Origin: Hymenobacter sp. DG25B
GTDB taxonomy: Bacteria > Bacteroidota > Bacteroidia > Cytophagales > Hymenobacteraceae
Direction of reading: 5' to 3'
Assembly: GCF_000801315.1 (NCBI RefSeq)
Contig: NZ_CP010054.1
Location: 2,790,001 to 2,854,000 of the forward strand
Length of the DNA stretch: 64,000 nucleotides
This document shows, one piece after another, positions 49,314 to 57,321 of the stretch; within the stretch, counting starts at the first letter, position 1, and each line of letters begins with the position of its first letter. The notes below the pieces were generated by a model. The model did no database searches and was not told the DNA's origin. It saw only the letters and a list, made by a program, of their open reading frames with translations. The position numbers and the translations under genes are program-made.

Positions 49314-49823
49314 CTAGGAAGCCGAAGAGCCGGTAGAATCAGAAGACTTAGAGGTGCTTTTGGAGGCCGATTTGGCCGCACCGCCCGCTTTGGAGGCTGA
49401 AGCCTTAGGCGCCGCTTTGCTGGCCGATGAGCTACCTGACTTAGCAGCAGAGCTCTTGGCAGCACCAGCCGTTTTGCTGCTACCGGCTGCTTTAGCAGCT
49501 GGCTTGGCTGCCGCGCCCGATTTGCTACCGCCCGCCGAAGACTTGGAGCCGCCTTTCACCGTGCGCTTCAGCTCTTCTACTTCGCTGCTGGAGGCCAGAC
49601 CTACGGTCTTCATCATGCGAGAGGTAATGCTGTTAAACTGCTTCTCCAGCTCCTTGCGCTTGGTGTCGGTGTTTTTGCGCAGCTCCTCCATAATCTTTTC
49701 CCCCTCCTTCTCCGACAGTTTGCTCTCTTTCACCAGCATATCGATGGTGCTCTGAACCCGGTCACTGGTGAGCGACACGAAGCCGACACCGGCGTTGATG
49801 AACTTCTTAAACAGATCTTCCAT
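49314..49823 (-). CDS. Phasin-like protein with Ala/Lys/Ser-rich tail
   Basis: A 169-residue protein. I chose the ATG at 49823 because the 24 residues open upstream do not look coding. The first 85 residues form amphipathic helices (KFINAGVGFVSLTSDRVQST, VKESKLSEKEGEKIMEEL, RKELEKQFNSITSRMMKTVG), like PHA-granule phasins of the PhaF/PhaI type. The last 75 residues are a low-complexity tail of Ala, Lys, Ser and Gly (AAKPAAKAAGSS repeats), like histone H1-like and PhaF tails, which may bind DNA. A TAGGTTTG box occurs at 49911-49918 (complement), 88 bases upstream. PHA synthase is not in the window, so a role in polymer granules is inferred only by pattern. Confidence 0.7.
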   Translation of the reverse strand: MEDLFKKFINAGVGFVSLTSDRVQSTIDMLVKESKLSEKEGEKIMEELRKNTDTKRKELEKQFNSITSRMMKTVGLASSSEVEELKRTVKGGSKSSAGGSKSGAAAKPAAKAAGSSKTAGAAKSSAAKSGSSSASKAAPKASASKAGGAAKSASKSTSKSSDSTGSSAS

Positions 49824-49910
49824 AAACGGTAGAGGTAGAAAAATGTGGATGAAAACAGCGGCGCAATCCGCCCGCCGGGAAAAAGTAGTATGCAAGCCGA
49901 CTACCTAGCG

Positions 49911-49918
49911 CAAACCTA
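49911..49918 (-). promoter_or_regulatory. -7 box upstream of the phasin-like gene
   Basis: Reads TAGGTTTG on the coding strand, matching TAnnTTTG, 88 bases before the ATG at 49823. No TTG at the usual distance. Confidence 0.35.
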
Positions 49919-50010
49919 CGAAAAGCGCACTATATAGTTGAATATGAGGATAAAGATTTTTTACAGACTTTTCCATGATTTATTTCATTGGATATCAATT
50001 CAGCCATTAG

Positions 50011-51003
50011 CTAGGCCCATTTCCTAAGCCGAACTGCGCTGGCGGCGGGAGTTTTTACCTTTTTACGAGCCGCCTGCACCAAACGGGCCGCTTCGGCCTG
50101 GGCTTCCCAAATGCCGTGCACAAACGTGGATACCTGATTCAGAGCCTGGCGGCCTTCCGGCAGAAAGCGCCAGAACAGGTGCCACCAGTGCACCAGCCCC
50201 TCAAACTGCTGCAGCGTAATGGCTACGCCCGCGGCCCGGGCTTTCTGCACAAAGCCTAGCCCATCTTCACAAAGCACTTCGGCATCAGAAAGCTGAATCA
50301 GCAGCGGCGGCAGATCGTGCAAAGCGGCTTTGGAGGGGGAGAGCAGCGGGTTTTCCGGCGCGGTACCGGCCGCATACATAGCACCCCAGTTCCGGATTTC
50401 CAGCGCTTCCAGCACCTGGGTTTCTTCTTCTGCCAACCGATGCAGGGTACTCACGGGCAACGCCAGGTCCGTCCAGGGAGAAAGGCCGATAGCCGCGGCG
50501 GGTAGGGCCTCGCCCCCGTCGCGCAGGGCCAGCAGCAGGGCCAGGGCCAGGCCGCCCCCGGCAGAGTCGCCGGCTATTATGATGTTGTTGGGTTGAAACC
50601 CTTCCTGCAGTAGCCAACGGTAAGCCATGAGCGCATCCTGCAGGGCGGCCGGGAAAGGATACTCCGGCGCTTTACGGTAGTTAATGCTGAGCGCCGGCAT
50701 CTGGCAGCGTTGGGCCAGGGCGCCAATCAGGCTGCGGTGGGTGTTGGGCGAGCCCAGCACATAGCCACCACCATGTAAGTAAAGTAATACCCGATGCGCC
50801 GGTGCTCCCTGGGGTCGCAGCCATTCGGCTTCCATGCCTTCAATGGATGTTTCTTCGAGAAACACATTCCAGGGCATAAACTGAAACAGCGCCCCCAACT
50901 CGCACGCCAGCCGCAGTTTACCCAAGGAGGGCCGGCGCCGGGCCAGCGGACCAGTAGCAGCGGTGAGGAACTGCTTCAGCAGCAAATGTTGGGATGAAGG
51001 CAT
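50011..51003 (-). CDS. HSL-family alpha/beta hydrolase (esterase/lipase type)
   Basis: A 330-residue hydrolase. Seen: the oxyanion motif LYLHGGGYVLGSP (HGGG at 77-80), the nucleophile elbow AGDSAGGGLA (Ser near 147), the Asp in QLSDAEVLCEDG and the His in FEGLVHWWHLF, which together form the triad of the hormone-sensitive-lipase group. The ending is a Lys/Arg-rich tail (RKKVKTPAA and RLRKWA). No signal peptide. The substrate is probably a short acyl ester but is not known. It is preceded at 51157 by an acyltransferase gene in the same direction. Confidence 0.88.
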   Translation of the reverse strand: MPSSQHLLLKQFLTAATGPLARRRPSLGKLRLACELGALFQFMPWNVFLEETSIEGMEAEWLRPQGAPAHRVLLYLHGGGYVLGSPNTHRSLIGALAQRCQMPALSINYRKAPEYPFPAALQDALMAYRWLLQEGFQPNNIIIAGDSAGGGLALALLLALRDGGEALPAAAIGLSPWTDLALPVSTLHRLAEEETQVLEALEIRNWGAMYAAGTAPENPLLSPSKAALHDLPPLLIQLSDAEVLCEDGLGFVQKARAAGVAITLQQFEGLVHWWHLFWRFLPEGRQALNQVSTFVHGIWEAQAEAARLVQAARKKVKTPAASAVRLRKWA

Positions 51004-51156
51004 GGTCGAAAACGGTAGAAAACCCTTTAGCAGCTATACGCAGAAGCAGCGCCGGAATGTTATCTAAAAACCTGATTTACAAGATAAATAACTCACGCAA
51101 GTCAGTTAGAAAGGGTGATTACCCGGAAAAGCAATACGGAGAAAAGAATCAGAAAC

Positions 51157-52311
51157 TTACTTTCTAATGGTATTGCCCCGGTATCCCCGAATGGCAATGG
51201 GAAGCCAGCCCAGAATGGGAATGAAAAAGCTGATGGTGAAGGGGTTGCGCCAGATCATACGCAGCCACGCCCCGGGGCTGGTGAGGTTGAGCTTAATGCC
51301 ACGGCGGCCTTCTTTCACAAACTGCCGCTCAAACTCCGTGAATAAAGCCGGCCAGGCAAAGGGTAGGAAGAAGGGGAAATACCGGCGGTTTTCCTTCATG
51401 CGCTGCCAAAGCTCGGGCCAGCGGTAGGGCTGCTGGCCGTGTTGCTGAACGGCGGCATTCATTTCCGTTTGCATGAGCTGGCGTACCTGCTCGCTCAGGT
51501 CCAAGTACTCGTCCCGGCTTAGCTCGTCGTGCGCTTTGGAGGTAAGCTCATAGGGTTTGATGCGCTTGCCAAGCACAAAGGTGAGATTGGCGGGAAAGGC
51601 CATATAAAAACACCAGGGCTGCAGCAGCACCAGCAGCAGAATGGGGCCCAGGGGCAGAAAGGGGATGCCTATTTTTTTGGTCAGGCGGTTTATCCAGTCC
51701 CAGCTATAGGCATAGGGGTTCAGGTACTCGCCGTTGATGGTGTAAAACGGGACAATATCGGTGCGGTGCTGAATGCCCAGGCGCAGCATGCTGGTGGCCA
51801 GGCGCTGCAGCTGGTATTTGCGGTTGAAGCCTTTCCCAATGCCCGGCACGCCCTCGGGGTACAGCATCAGGTTGTGCTCCTGATAGTACATCATGGTCTC
51901 AAAATTGAGCGTGGTGGCATCTACGCAGCCGCACTTTTTCCAGAAGTTACGCACCAGAAACGGGTTCATGAGCGTGGACTTGGACAGCAGCGGGGCCGAC
52001 AACGGGCGGGGCAGATCATCGGGCTTGGGCAGGCTGCGCATGAGGTGGGCCAGGGCCACCATGGCATCCCAGGGAAAGGCCATACCCGAGTGGTTGGAGG
52101 CAAATATCAGCGGCCGGTCCGGGTTATTACGCTGCGGAAAATCCTCGAAGCCTACCAGCCTGGAGCGAAACCACACCCGGTCAAGCAATTGCAGGATGTT
52201 CTCGTCCAGCTCCCGAGCAAACTCCTCGTCAAAATAATCGGAATAAATATGCTGGTTGTCCCGAATGGCGGGTGGCGGCTGGGGCAGCGCAGACGAAGTA
52301 GCCGTGGGCAT
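51157..52311 (-). CDS. PlsC-like lysophospholipid/glycerol acyltransferase
   Basis: A 384-residue acyltransferase. Seen: FASNHSGMAFPWDAMVAL with the catalytic His near 74 and Asp near 82, an H(x)7D spacing in place of the usual H(x)4D of AGPAT enzymes, as in the related NHSG...D subfamily; and LMLYPEGVPGIGKGF near 152, the glycerophosphate-binding EG motif. Hydrophobic segments (about 235-255 and 350-375) suggest a membrane-bound enzyme. It may acylate lysophospholipid or an unusual lipid. The gene is 60 bases from the retropepsin/PDZ gene on the same strand. Confidence 0.83.
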   Translation of the reverse strand: MPTATSSALPQPPPAIRDNQHIYSDYFDEEFARELDENILQLLDRVWFRSRLVGFEDFPQRNNPDRPLIFASNHSGMAFPWDAMVALAHLMRSLPKPDDLPRPLSAPLLSKSTLMNPFLVRNFWKKCGCVDATTLNFETMMYYQEHNLMLYPEGVPGIGKGFNRKYQLQRLATSMLRLGIQHRTDIVPFYTINGEYLNPYAYSWDWINRLTKKIGIPFLPLGPILLLVLLQPWCFYMAFPANLTFVLGKRIKPYELTSKAHDELSRDEYLDLSEQVRQLMQTEMNAAVQQHGQQPYRWPELWQRMKENRRYFPFFLPFAWPALFTEFERQFVKEGRRGIKLNLTSPGAWLRMIWRNPFTISFFIPILGWLPIAIRGYRGNTIRK

Positions 52312-52370
52312 TGGGGAGTAACGGGCAGAAATGACGGGTTGGTAAGGTATGCTTTTTCGCCTAACCCTGC

Positions 52371-53654
52371 TTAAATCTGCCGCCGGAGCTTCACCATGGC
52401 CGTGTGCAGCTCCCCATCGGAACGGCGCACCACAAATAATACGCTGCGCCCGTCCGTGGAGTGCAGCAGGCGGCTAAGCACGGTGAGGGTGTAGAAGTTG
52501 GCCGGCACCAGATTAACCGTCACCAGCTCGTCGCCGGGTTGCAGGGCGGCCTCCGCGGCCGGGGAGCCCGGCTGAATTTTCACCACTACATACGAGCGTA
52601 AATCGGGCCCGGTGGCTACCAGGTCGAGGCCGCACATATCGTGCTCAAAGGGGTCGTGGAAGAGAAGGTTAGGCCGCAGCAACAGCCGATTGTGCGGGTA
52701 GTCTATTACCAGCGAAAACCGCTTCAACAGCTCCAGGCCAATGTTGCCGTTGCGGAAGGTTTCCATGCGCAGGTGCACATCAGAATCATCGGGGAAAGAG
52801 GTGAGCAGGTTTTTGAGTTTGTAGCGCCCCAGCTGCAGGGAAGTCACCCGCCCTATATACCCGTTTATGTAGCCACTGAGCCCGCGGCCCAGCTGGGTGC
52901 GCAATACTTTAGGGGGCAGGGTGAGGCGTTTATCCGAGCCGGTTTCCAGGGAAAGAGCGTGCCCGGCACCGGTATCCAGAATTAATTTGAGCGGGAGCGT
53001 CAGGGAATCATTCAGGGTTACTTTGGCGGTGATGTAGGCTTTGTCTCCCTCCATTTCCAGGGGCAAAGTAGTCCAGCGGCGGCCCAGAGGGTGCTTGTAT
53101 TTAGTCGGATTATACAAAATCAGATGCCCGCCGCTAGGATCTATCTCCACCACAAAGCTCCGGAAGACGTCGCGCCCCAGAATACCGTGTACGGGTATGC
53201 CCACGTAGCTGGAAAGGTCCAGCACATCATCGGAAAAAACCAGCATGTTGAGGGCGGGCGCCACCACGCCCGGCAGCTCCACCCGCACGCCTTCCGTCAG
53301 GAAAGCCTCCAGCGCCGACTCTTCGCCCACGCCCGCCACCTGAAACCGCTGCCCCCGGGGCAGTTGCAGCTCCTGCTGCAGTTGCGGATCGGTGATGAGG
53401 GAGGTGCCTACCCCGGTATCCAGCATGAAATTGTACGGGCCTCTGCCGTTGAGCTTCGTACTGACAATAATGAGGTTGCGCTGGAGGTCAAAAGGCACCT
53501 CTACCCGATGCTTGCGGGCTTTGATGAACTGAAACGGGGCCGGCTGGCTAAACCCTGATGCGGGCAGCAAAAGCAGCAAAAAGCCCAACAGCGCACGGCG
53601 CCAGTACAGCAGCAGGCGGGAAGCGCAAGAATAGGTGGGCAGAGAGGCAAACAT
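52371..53654 (-). CDS. Retropepsin-like aspartyl protease with C-terminal PDZ domain
   Basis: A 427-residue exported protein: signal peptide (about 15-36, ending SGFSQP), then two similar beta domains each with an active-site Asp, in NFMLDTGVGTSLI near residue 79 and KLILDTGAGHALSL near residue 217, and a C-terminal PDZ domain (about 335-420; VVVKIQPGSPAAEAALQPGDELVTV). The two D(T/S)G sites mean a pepsin-like bilobed monomer, not the homodimeric retropepsin, though the sequence around resembles the retropepsin-like clan. The PDZ domain suggests recognition of C-terminal tails of envelope proteins. Function is not characterised to my knowledge. It lies between menC and the acyltransferase gene. 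Confidence 0.8.
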   Translation of the reverse strand: MFASLPTYSCASRLLLYWRRALLGFLLLLLPASGFSQPAPFQFIKARKHRVEVPFDLQRNLIIVSTKLNGRGPYNFMLDTGVGTSLITDPQLQQELQLPRGQRFQVAGVGEESALEAFLTEGVRVELPGVVAPALNMLVFSDDVLDLSSYVGIPVHGILGRDVFRSFVVEIDPSGGHLILYNPTKYKHPLGRRWTTLPLEMEGDKAYITAKVTLNDSLTLPLKLILDTGAGHALSLETGSDKRLTLPPKVLRTQLGRGLSGYINGYIGRVTSLQLGRYKLKNLLTSFPDDSDVHLRMETFRNGNIGLELLKRFSLVIDYPHNRLLLRPNLLFHDPFEHDMCGLDLVATGPDLRSYVVVKIQPGSPAAEAALQPGDELVTVNLVPANFYTLTVLSRLLHSTDGRSVLFVVRRSDGELHTAMVKLRRQI

Positions 53655-53720
53655 CAGGGCGACATAGATATCGTGTAATATAAGAAAAATGCACTCCTGA
53701 ATCCAGTCCTTTTCAGGGTC

Positions 53721-54794
53721 TTAGCCCGGCGTTTCCCAGGTACCGCCGGCAGGGTAATGAAGGTACCCGTGCCGGATATACAGCGGACTGGCTACGTTAT
53801 TATGGTACAGCAGCCCTGTGCCCAGGCCCTGCGGGAAATCACCTACCTGCAGCTCGGCCGTTAGCTGGCTCACGGCATTCAACCCAATATTTGATTCCAA
53901 GGCCGAAGTCAGCCACCAGCCAATGCCTCGCTCCCGGGCCAAAGAAACCCAACGGCGGGTGGCGGCTATACCACCCAAGAGCGTGGGCTTTAGAATAATA
54001 TAAGCAGGTTGCAGGGTATCCAAGAGTTGGGCCTGCGCCTGAGGATCTGTGATGCCAATCAGCTCCTCGTCCAGGGCAATAGACACGGGCGAGGTCTGGC
54101 ACAGGGTGGCCATGAGGGCCGGCTGCCCCGGCTGCACGGGCTGCTCAATGGAGTGGAGGCTGAACCGGGCCAGCTGCTCCAGGCGCTGGGCGGCATTTTC
54201 GGGCGTGAAAGCGCCGTTGGCATCTACCCGCAAGGTGAGCTCGGCGGGGCTGGCTACGGCGCGAATTTCGGTTAGCAACTCCAGCTCCGTGGCAAAATCA
54301 AGGCTGCCTATTTTCAGCTTCAGGCAGGAATAGCCTTCCGCGAGCTTGCGGCGAATCTGCTCCCGCATAAAGGCGGCGTCACCCATCCAGATAAGACCAT
54401 TGATGGGCAGCCCGGCTTCTCCGCGGCTAAAAGCGGTATCGAAAAGAATCCGGCGGCCGCCTTGCTGCCAGTCCAAAGCGGCGGTTTCCAGGGCAAAGCG
54501 CACGGCCGGCCATTCCGGCCCTATCAGGGTGGGTACGTCTGCTGGAGAAAATACCTGGTACCCGGCGGCATTAAAGCGGCGGCACAGCTCCGCCAGATAC
54601 GTTTCCATATCCGGGCGGTAGTCGGGGCTGAGGCCGGCCAGCGGGGCGGCCTCCCCTATTCCCTGCCGCTGGGGCTGGTGCTCATCCGTCAGGTGCAGGT
54701 ACCAGGCCACGTGCTCGGAGAGGGCGCCGCGAGAGGTGCGGGCCGGGAAGTTAAACTGCAGAGCACGGCGGGTGTAGCGCAGATGTAAAGCCAT
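53721..54794 (-). CDS. menC: o-Succinylbenzoate synthase
   Basis: A 357-residue enolase-superfamily enzyme that dehydrates SHCHC to o-succinylbenzoate in menaquinone biosynthesis. Catalytic residues seen by count: KLKIG (Lys 159 and Lys 161), VDANG (Asp 191), IEQP (Glu 217), ALDEEL (Asp 242) and ILKP (Lys 269). Length is typical. The other men genes are not in the window. The enolase superfamily contains many dipeptide epimerases and other synthases; the family choice rests on these motifs and overall resemblance, so some uncertainty remains. Confidence 0.85.
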   Translation of the reverse strand: MALHLRYTRRALQFNFPARTSRGALSEHVAWYLHLTDEHQPQRQGIGEAAPLAGLSPDYRPDMETYLAELCRRFNAAGYQVFSPADVPTLIGPEWPAVRFALETAALDWQQGGRRILFDTAFSRGEAGLPINGLIWMGDAAFMREQIRRKLAEGYSCLKLKIGSLDFATELELLTEIRAVASPAELTLRVDANGAFTPENAAQRLEQLARFSLHSIEQPVQPGQPALMATLCQTSPVSIALDEELIGITDPQAQAQLLDTLQPAYIILKPTLLGGIAATRRWVSLARERGIGWWLTSALESNIGLNAVSQLTAELQVGDFPQGLGTGLLYHNNVASPLYIRHGYLHYPAGGTWETPG

Positions 54795-54981
54795 GTATTG
54801 CTAATAGGGAAAAGCGAGTGTAAAAGACAAATAAAGCCGGGATACGCCATATCCCTCATCAACTGGGCTATGGCTTACGTATTTGCCTATAATGGCCGGG
54901 TGCCCGGCCTGGGCAGAAAACCCGATACGGGCTTCCTGAGTTATCGATTTACTTACCTTTCCCGCTCAACCCTCCCTCGCC

Positions 54982-56274
54982 ATGCCTGAAGTACTGAATC
55001 CTCCCGCCCGCACCAGCGAAGCCCTGCGGGCGCGCTACGCCCTGGTACGGGCCCAGACGGAGGCCATTTGCCAGCCGCTGCTGCCCGAGGATACCGTGGT
55101 GCAGCCCATGCTGGACGTGAGCCCGCCCAAATGGCACCTGGCGCATACCACCTGGTTTTTTGAAACCTTCCTGCTGCGCGAGTACCTGCCCGGCTATACC
55201 GTGTTCCACCCGGAGTACGCTTACCTGTTCAACTCCTACTATAACTCCCTGGGCAGCCGCGTAAACCGCGCCGACCGGGGCACCATTTCCCGGCCGGCCC
55301 TGGCCGATGTGTATGCCTACCGCGCTGCTGTTGATGTAGCCATCCGTCGTTTGCTGGACACCCACGCCGCGGAGCTGCCCGATGTATTTTATGAGCTGTT
55401 TGAGCTGGGCCTGCAGCACGAGCAGCAGCACCAGGAATTGCTGCTCACAGATATAAAATACATTCTGAGCACCAGTCCACTGGCCCCAGCTTACCGCGCG
55501 GCACCCCAAAACCCCACCGAAGCCCCGCTGCCCCCACCAGCTGCCTGGCTACCCGTGGCGGGCGGCGTATATACTATTGGCCAGCAGGAGGCGGGCTTTT
55601 GCTTTGACAATGAGCTACCCAGTCACCCTACCTACGTTGCCGACTTCAGCCTGCAAAACCGGCTGGTGACTAATGCAGATTACCTGGCGTTTATGGAGGC
55701 CGGGGGCTACCAGGACTTTCGCTTCTGGCTGGGCGAAGGCTGGGACCTGGTGCAGCAGCACACCTGGCAGGCTCCACTTTACTGGGTGAAGCGGCCGGAA
55801 GGGTGGTTCCAGTTTACCATGCGCGGCCTGCAGCCGCTGCAGCTGGCCGCCCCCGTTACGCACGTAAGCTTTTATGAGGCCGATGCTTACGCCAACTGGG
55901 CTGGGGCCCGCCTGCCCACCGAGGCAGAATGGGAAATTGCGGCCCGCCAGTTTGCCTCTGCTGCACCCACCGGCAACTTTCAGGAAAGCGGCCTGTTTCA
56001 TCCCCGCCCTCTGCCGCCCCATGCTTCCCCTACAGAATGTCATCAGCTTTGGGGCGACGTTTGGGAATGGACTTATTCCGCCTACCACCCCTACCCCGGC
56101 TACCACAAAGCAGCCGGCGCGCTGGGCGAGTACAACGGCAAGTTTATGATCAATCAACTGGTGCTGCGCGGGGGCTCCTGCGCAACGCCCGCCAGCCATA
56201 TCCGGCTGAGCTACCGCAACTTCTTCCACGCCGATAAGCGCTGGCAGTTTACCGGTATCCGGTTGGCGCGCTAG
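54982..56274 (+). CDS. egtB: Ergothioneine biosynthesis sulfoxide synthase
   Basis: A 430-residue non-haem iron enzyme that joins the sulfur of a thiol donor to the C2 carbon of hercynine with oxygen. N-terminal DinB-like domain: KWHLAHTTWFFE (His 52 and 55) and LQHEQQHQELL (His 146 and 150), giving the three-His iron site. C-terminal formylglycine-generating-type domain (about 185-430) with FDNELPSHPTYV, VSFYEADAYANWAGARLPTEAEW (in parts) and LRGGSC. It is followed by egtD at 46 bases. No egtC (gamma-glutamyl removal) and no egtA gene are near, so the enzyme may use cysteine directly. Confidence 0.92.
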   Translation: MPEVLNPPARTSEALRARYALVRAQTEAICQPLLPEDTVVQPMLDVSPPKWHLAHTTWFFETFLLREYLPGYTVFHPEYAYLFNSYYNSLGSRVNRADRGTISRPALADVYAYRAAVDVAIRRLLDTHAAELPDVFYELFELGLQHEQQHQELLLTDIKYILSTSPLAPAYRAAPQNPTEAPLPPPAAWLPVAGGVYTIGQQEAGFCFDNELPSHPTYVADFSLQNRLVTNADYLAFMEAGGYQDFRFWLGEGWDLVQQHTWQAPLYWVKRPEGWFQFTMRGLQPLQLAAPVTHVSFYEADAYANWAGARLPTEAEWEIAARQFASAAPTGNFQESGLFHPRPLPPHASPTECHQLWGDVWEWTYSAYHPYPGYHKAAGALGEYNGKFMINQLVLRGGSCATPASHIRLSYRNFFHADKRWQFTGIRLAR

Positions 56275-56319
56275 TCCGGCCGTCGGCTTTATTCCGCATT
56301 TCTCACTTCTGCTTCTCTT

Positions 56320-57309
56320 ATGCCTGCACCTTCCTCTGCGCCTGCTTCTGCTATTGATACCGACCTGGCCCAACACGTACGCCAGGGCCTGAGCCGTACC
56401 CCCAAAACATTGTCATCGATGTACTTCTACGATGATGAGGGCAGCCGGCTGTTTCAGCAGATTATGCAGCTGCCGGAATACTACCCCACGCGCACCGAGC
56501 TGGGTATTTTTACGACGCAGCAGGCCGCCATTTCCAAGGCCCTGCGCCCAGCGGGCAACCAGCCCTTCCGGCTGCTGGAGCTGGGCGCCGGCGACGGTCT
56601 GAAAACCAAAGTGCTGCTCCGGCATTTGCTGGAGGAGAAAGCGCGCTTCACCTATGAGCCCGTTGATATTTCCAGTGGCGCCCTGAGCGGGCTGGCGGCC
56701 AGCCTGCAAAAGGAGCTGCCCCAGCTGCAGGTAGAGCCCATTGAGGCCGATTATTTCTCTGCCCTGGCTCAGGTACGGCAGGATGACGTCCCCAAAGCCG
56801 TGCTGTTTCTAGGCTCCAACATCGGCAACTTTTTGCCCGATGACCGCCAGAAGTTTCTGCAGCAGCTTTCCGGCTACCTCGGCCCCGACGACCGGCTACT
56901 CATTGGCTTTGACCTGCAGAAAGACCCCCGCCTGATTCGGGCGGCCTACGACGACAGGCAGGGTGTAACGGCCGCTTTCAACCTGAACCTGCTCGCCCGC
57001 CTGAACCGGGAGCTGGGCGCCGATTTTGACCTGCAGCACTGGGCCCACTACACCGATTATGACCCGCTGGATGGTGCCGTGCGCTCTTTCCTGGTTAGCC
57101 GCCGTGCCCAAACTGTGCATTTCGCGGACCTGAACCTGCATGTACCCTTCGCTGCCTGGGAAATTATTCACACTGAAAACTCCTACAAATTTACCCGCCC
57201 TCAGATTGAAGAGCTGGCCGCCGCCGCCGACCTGCAGGTAGTGGATTTCTTCACCGATGAGCGGCAATATTTTGCCGATGTGGTGCTGGCCCCGGTTCCA
57301 TCGGCTTAA
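56320..57309 (+). CDS. egtD: L-histidine N(alpha)-methyltransferase
   Basis: A 329-residue SAM-dependent enzyme that trimethylates histidine to hercynine, the first step of ergothioneine biosynthesis. Seen: LPEYYPTRTE near 50 (substrate pocket), LELGAGDGLKT (SAM-binding glycine loop), the motif VLFLGSNIGNFLPDD, and PFAAWEIIHTENSYKF near the C-terminus, whose EN..Y residues bind the histidine side chain in known structures. It lies between egtB and a PLP enzyme gene, with gaps of 45 and 12 bases; the three are clearly co-transcribed. Confidence 0.95.
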   Translation: MPAPSSAPASAIDTDLAQHVRQGLSRTPKTLSSMYFYDDEGSRLFQQIMQLPEYYPTRTELGIFTTQQAAISKALRPAGNQPFRLLELGAGDGLKTKVLLRHLLEEKARFTYEPVDISSGALSGLAASLQKELPQLQVEPIEADYFSALAQVRQDDVPKAVLFLGSNIGNFLPDDRQKFLQQLSGYLGPDDRLLIGFDLQKDPRLIRAAYDDRQGVTAAFNLNLLARLNRELGADFDLQHWAHYTDYDPLDGAVRSFLVSRRAQTVHFADLNLHVPFAAWEIIHTENSYKFTRPQIEELAAAADLQVVDFFTDERQYFADVVLAPVPSA

Positions 57310-57321
57310 CGGCGCGCCGCT

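Noticed and set aside
54893..54908. GGCCGGG/CCCGGCC palindrome before egtB
   Set aside because: Only a 7-base stem with a 2-base loop, no T-run, common by chance in GC-rich DNA; not called as a terminator or operator.
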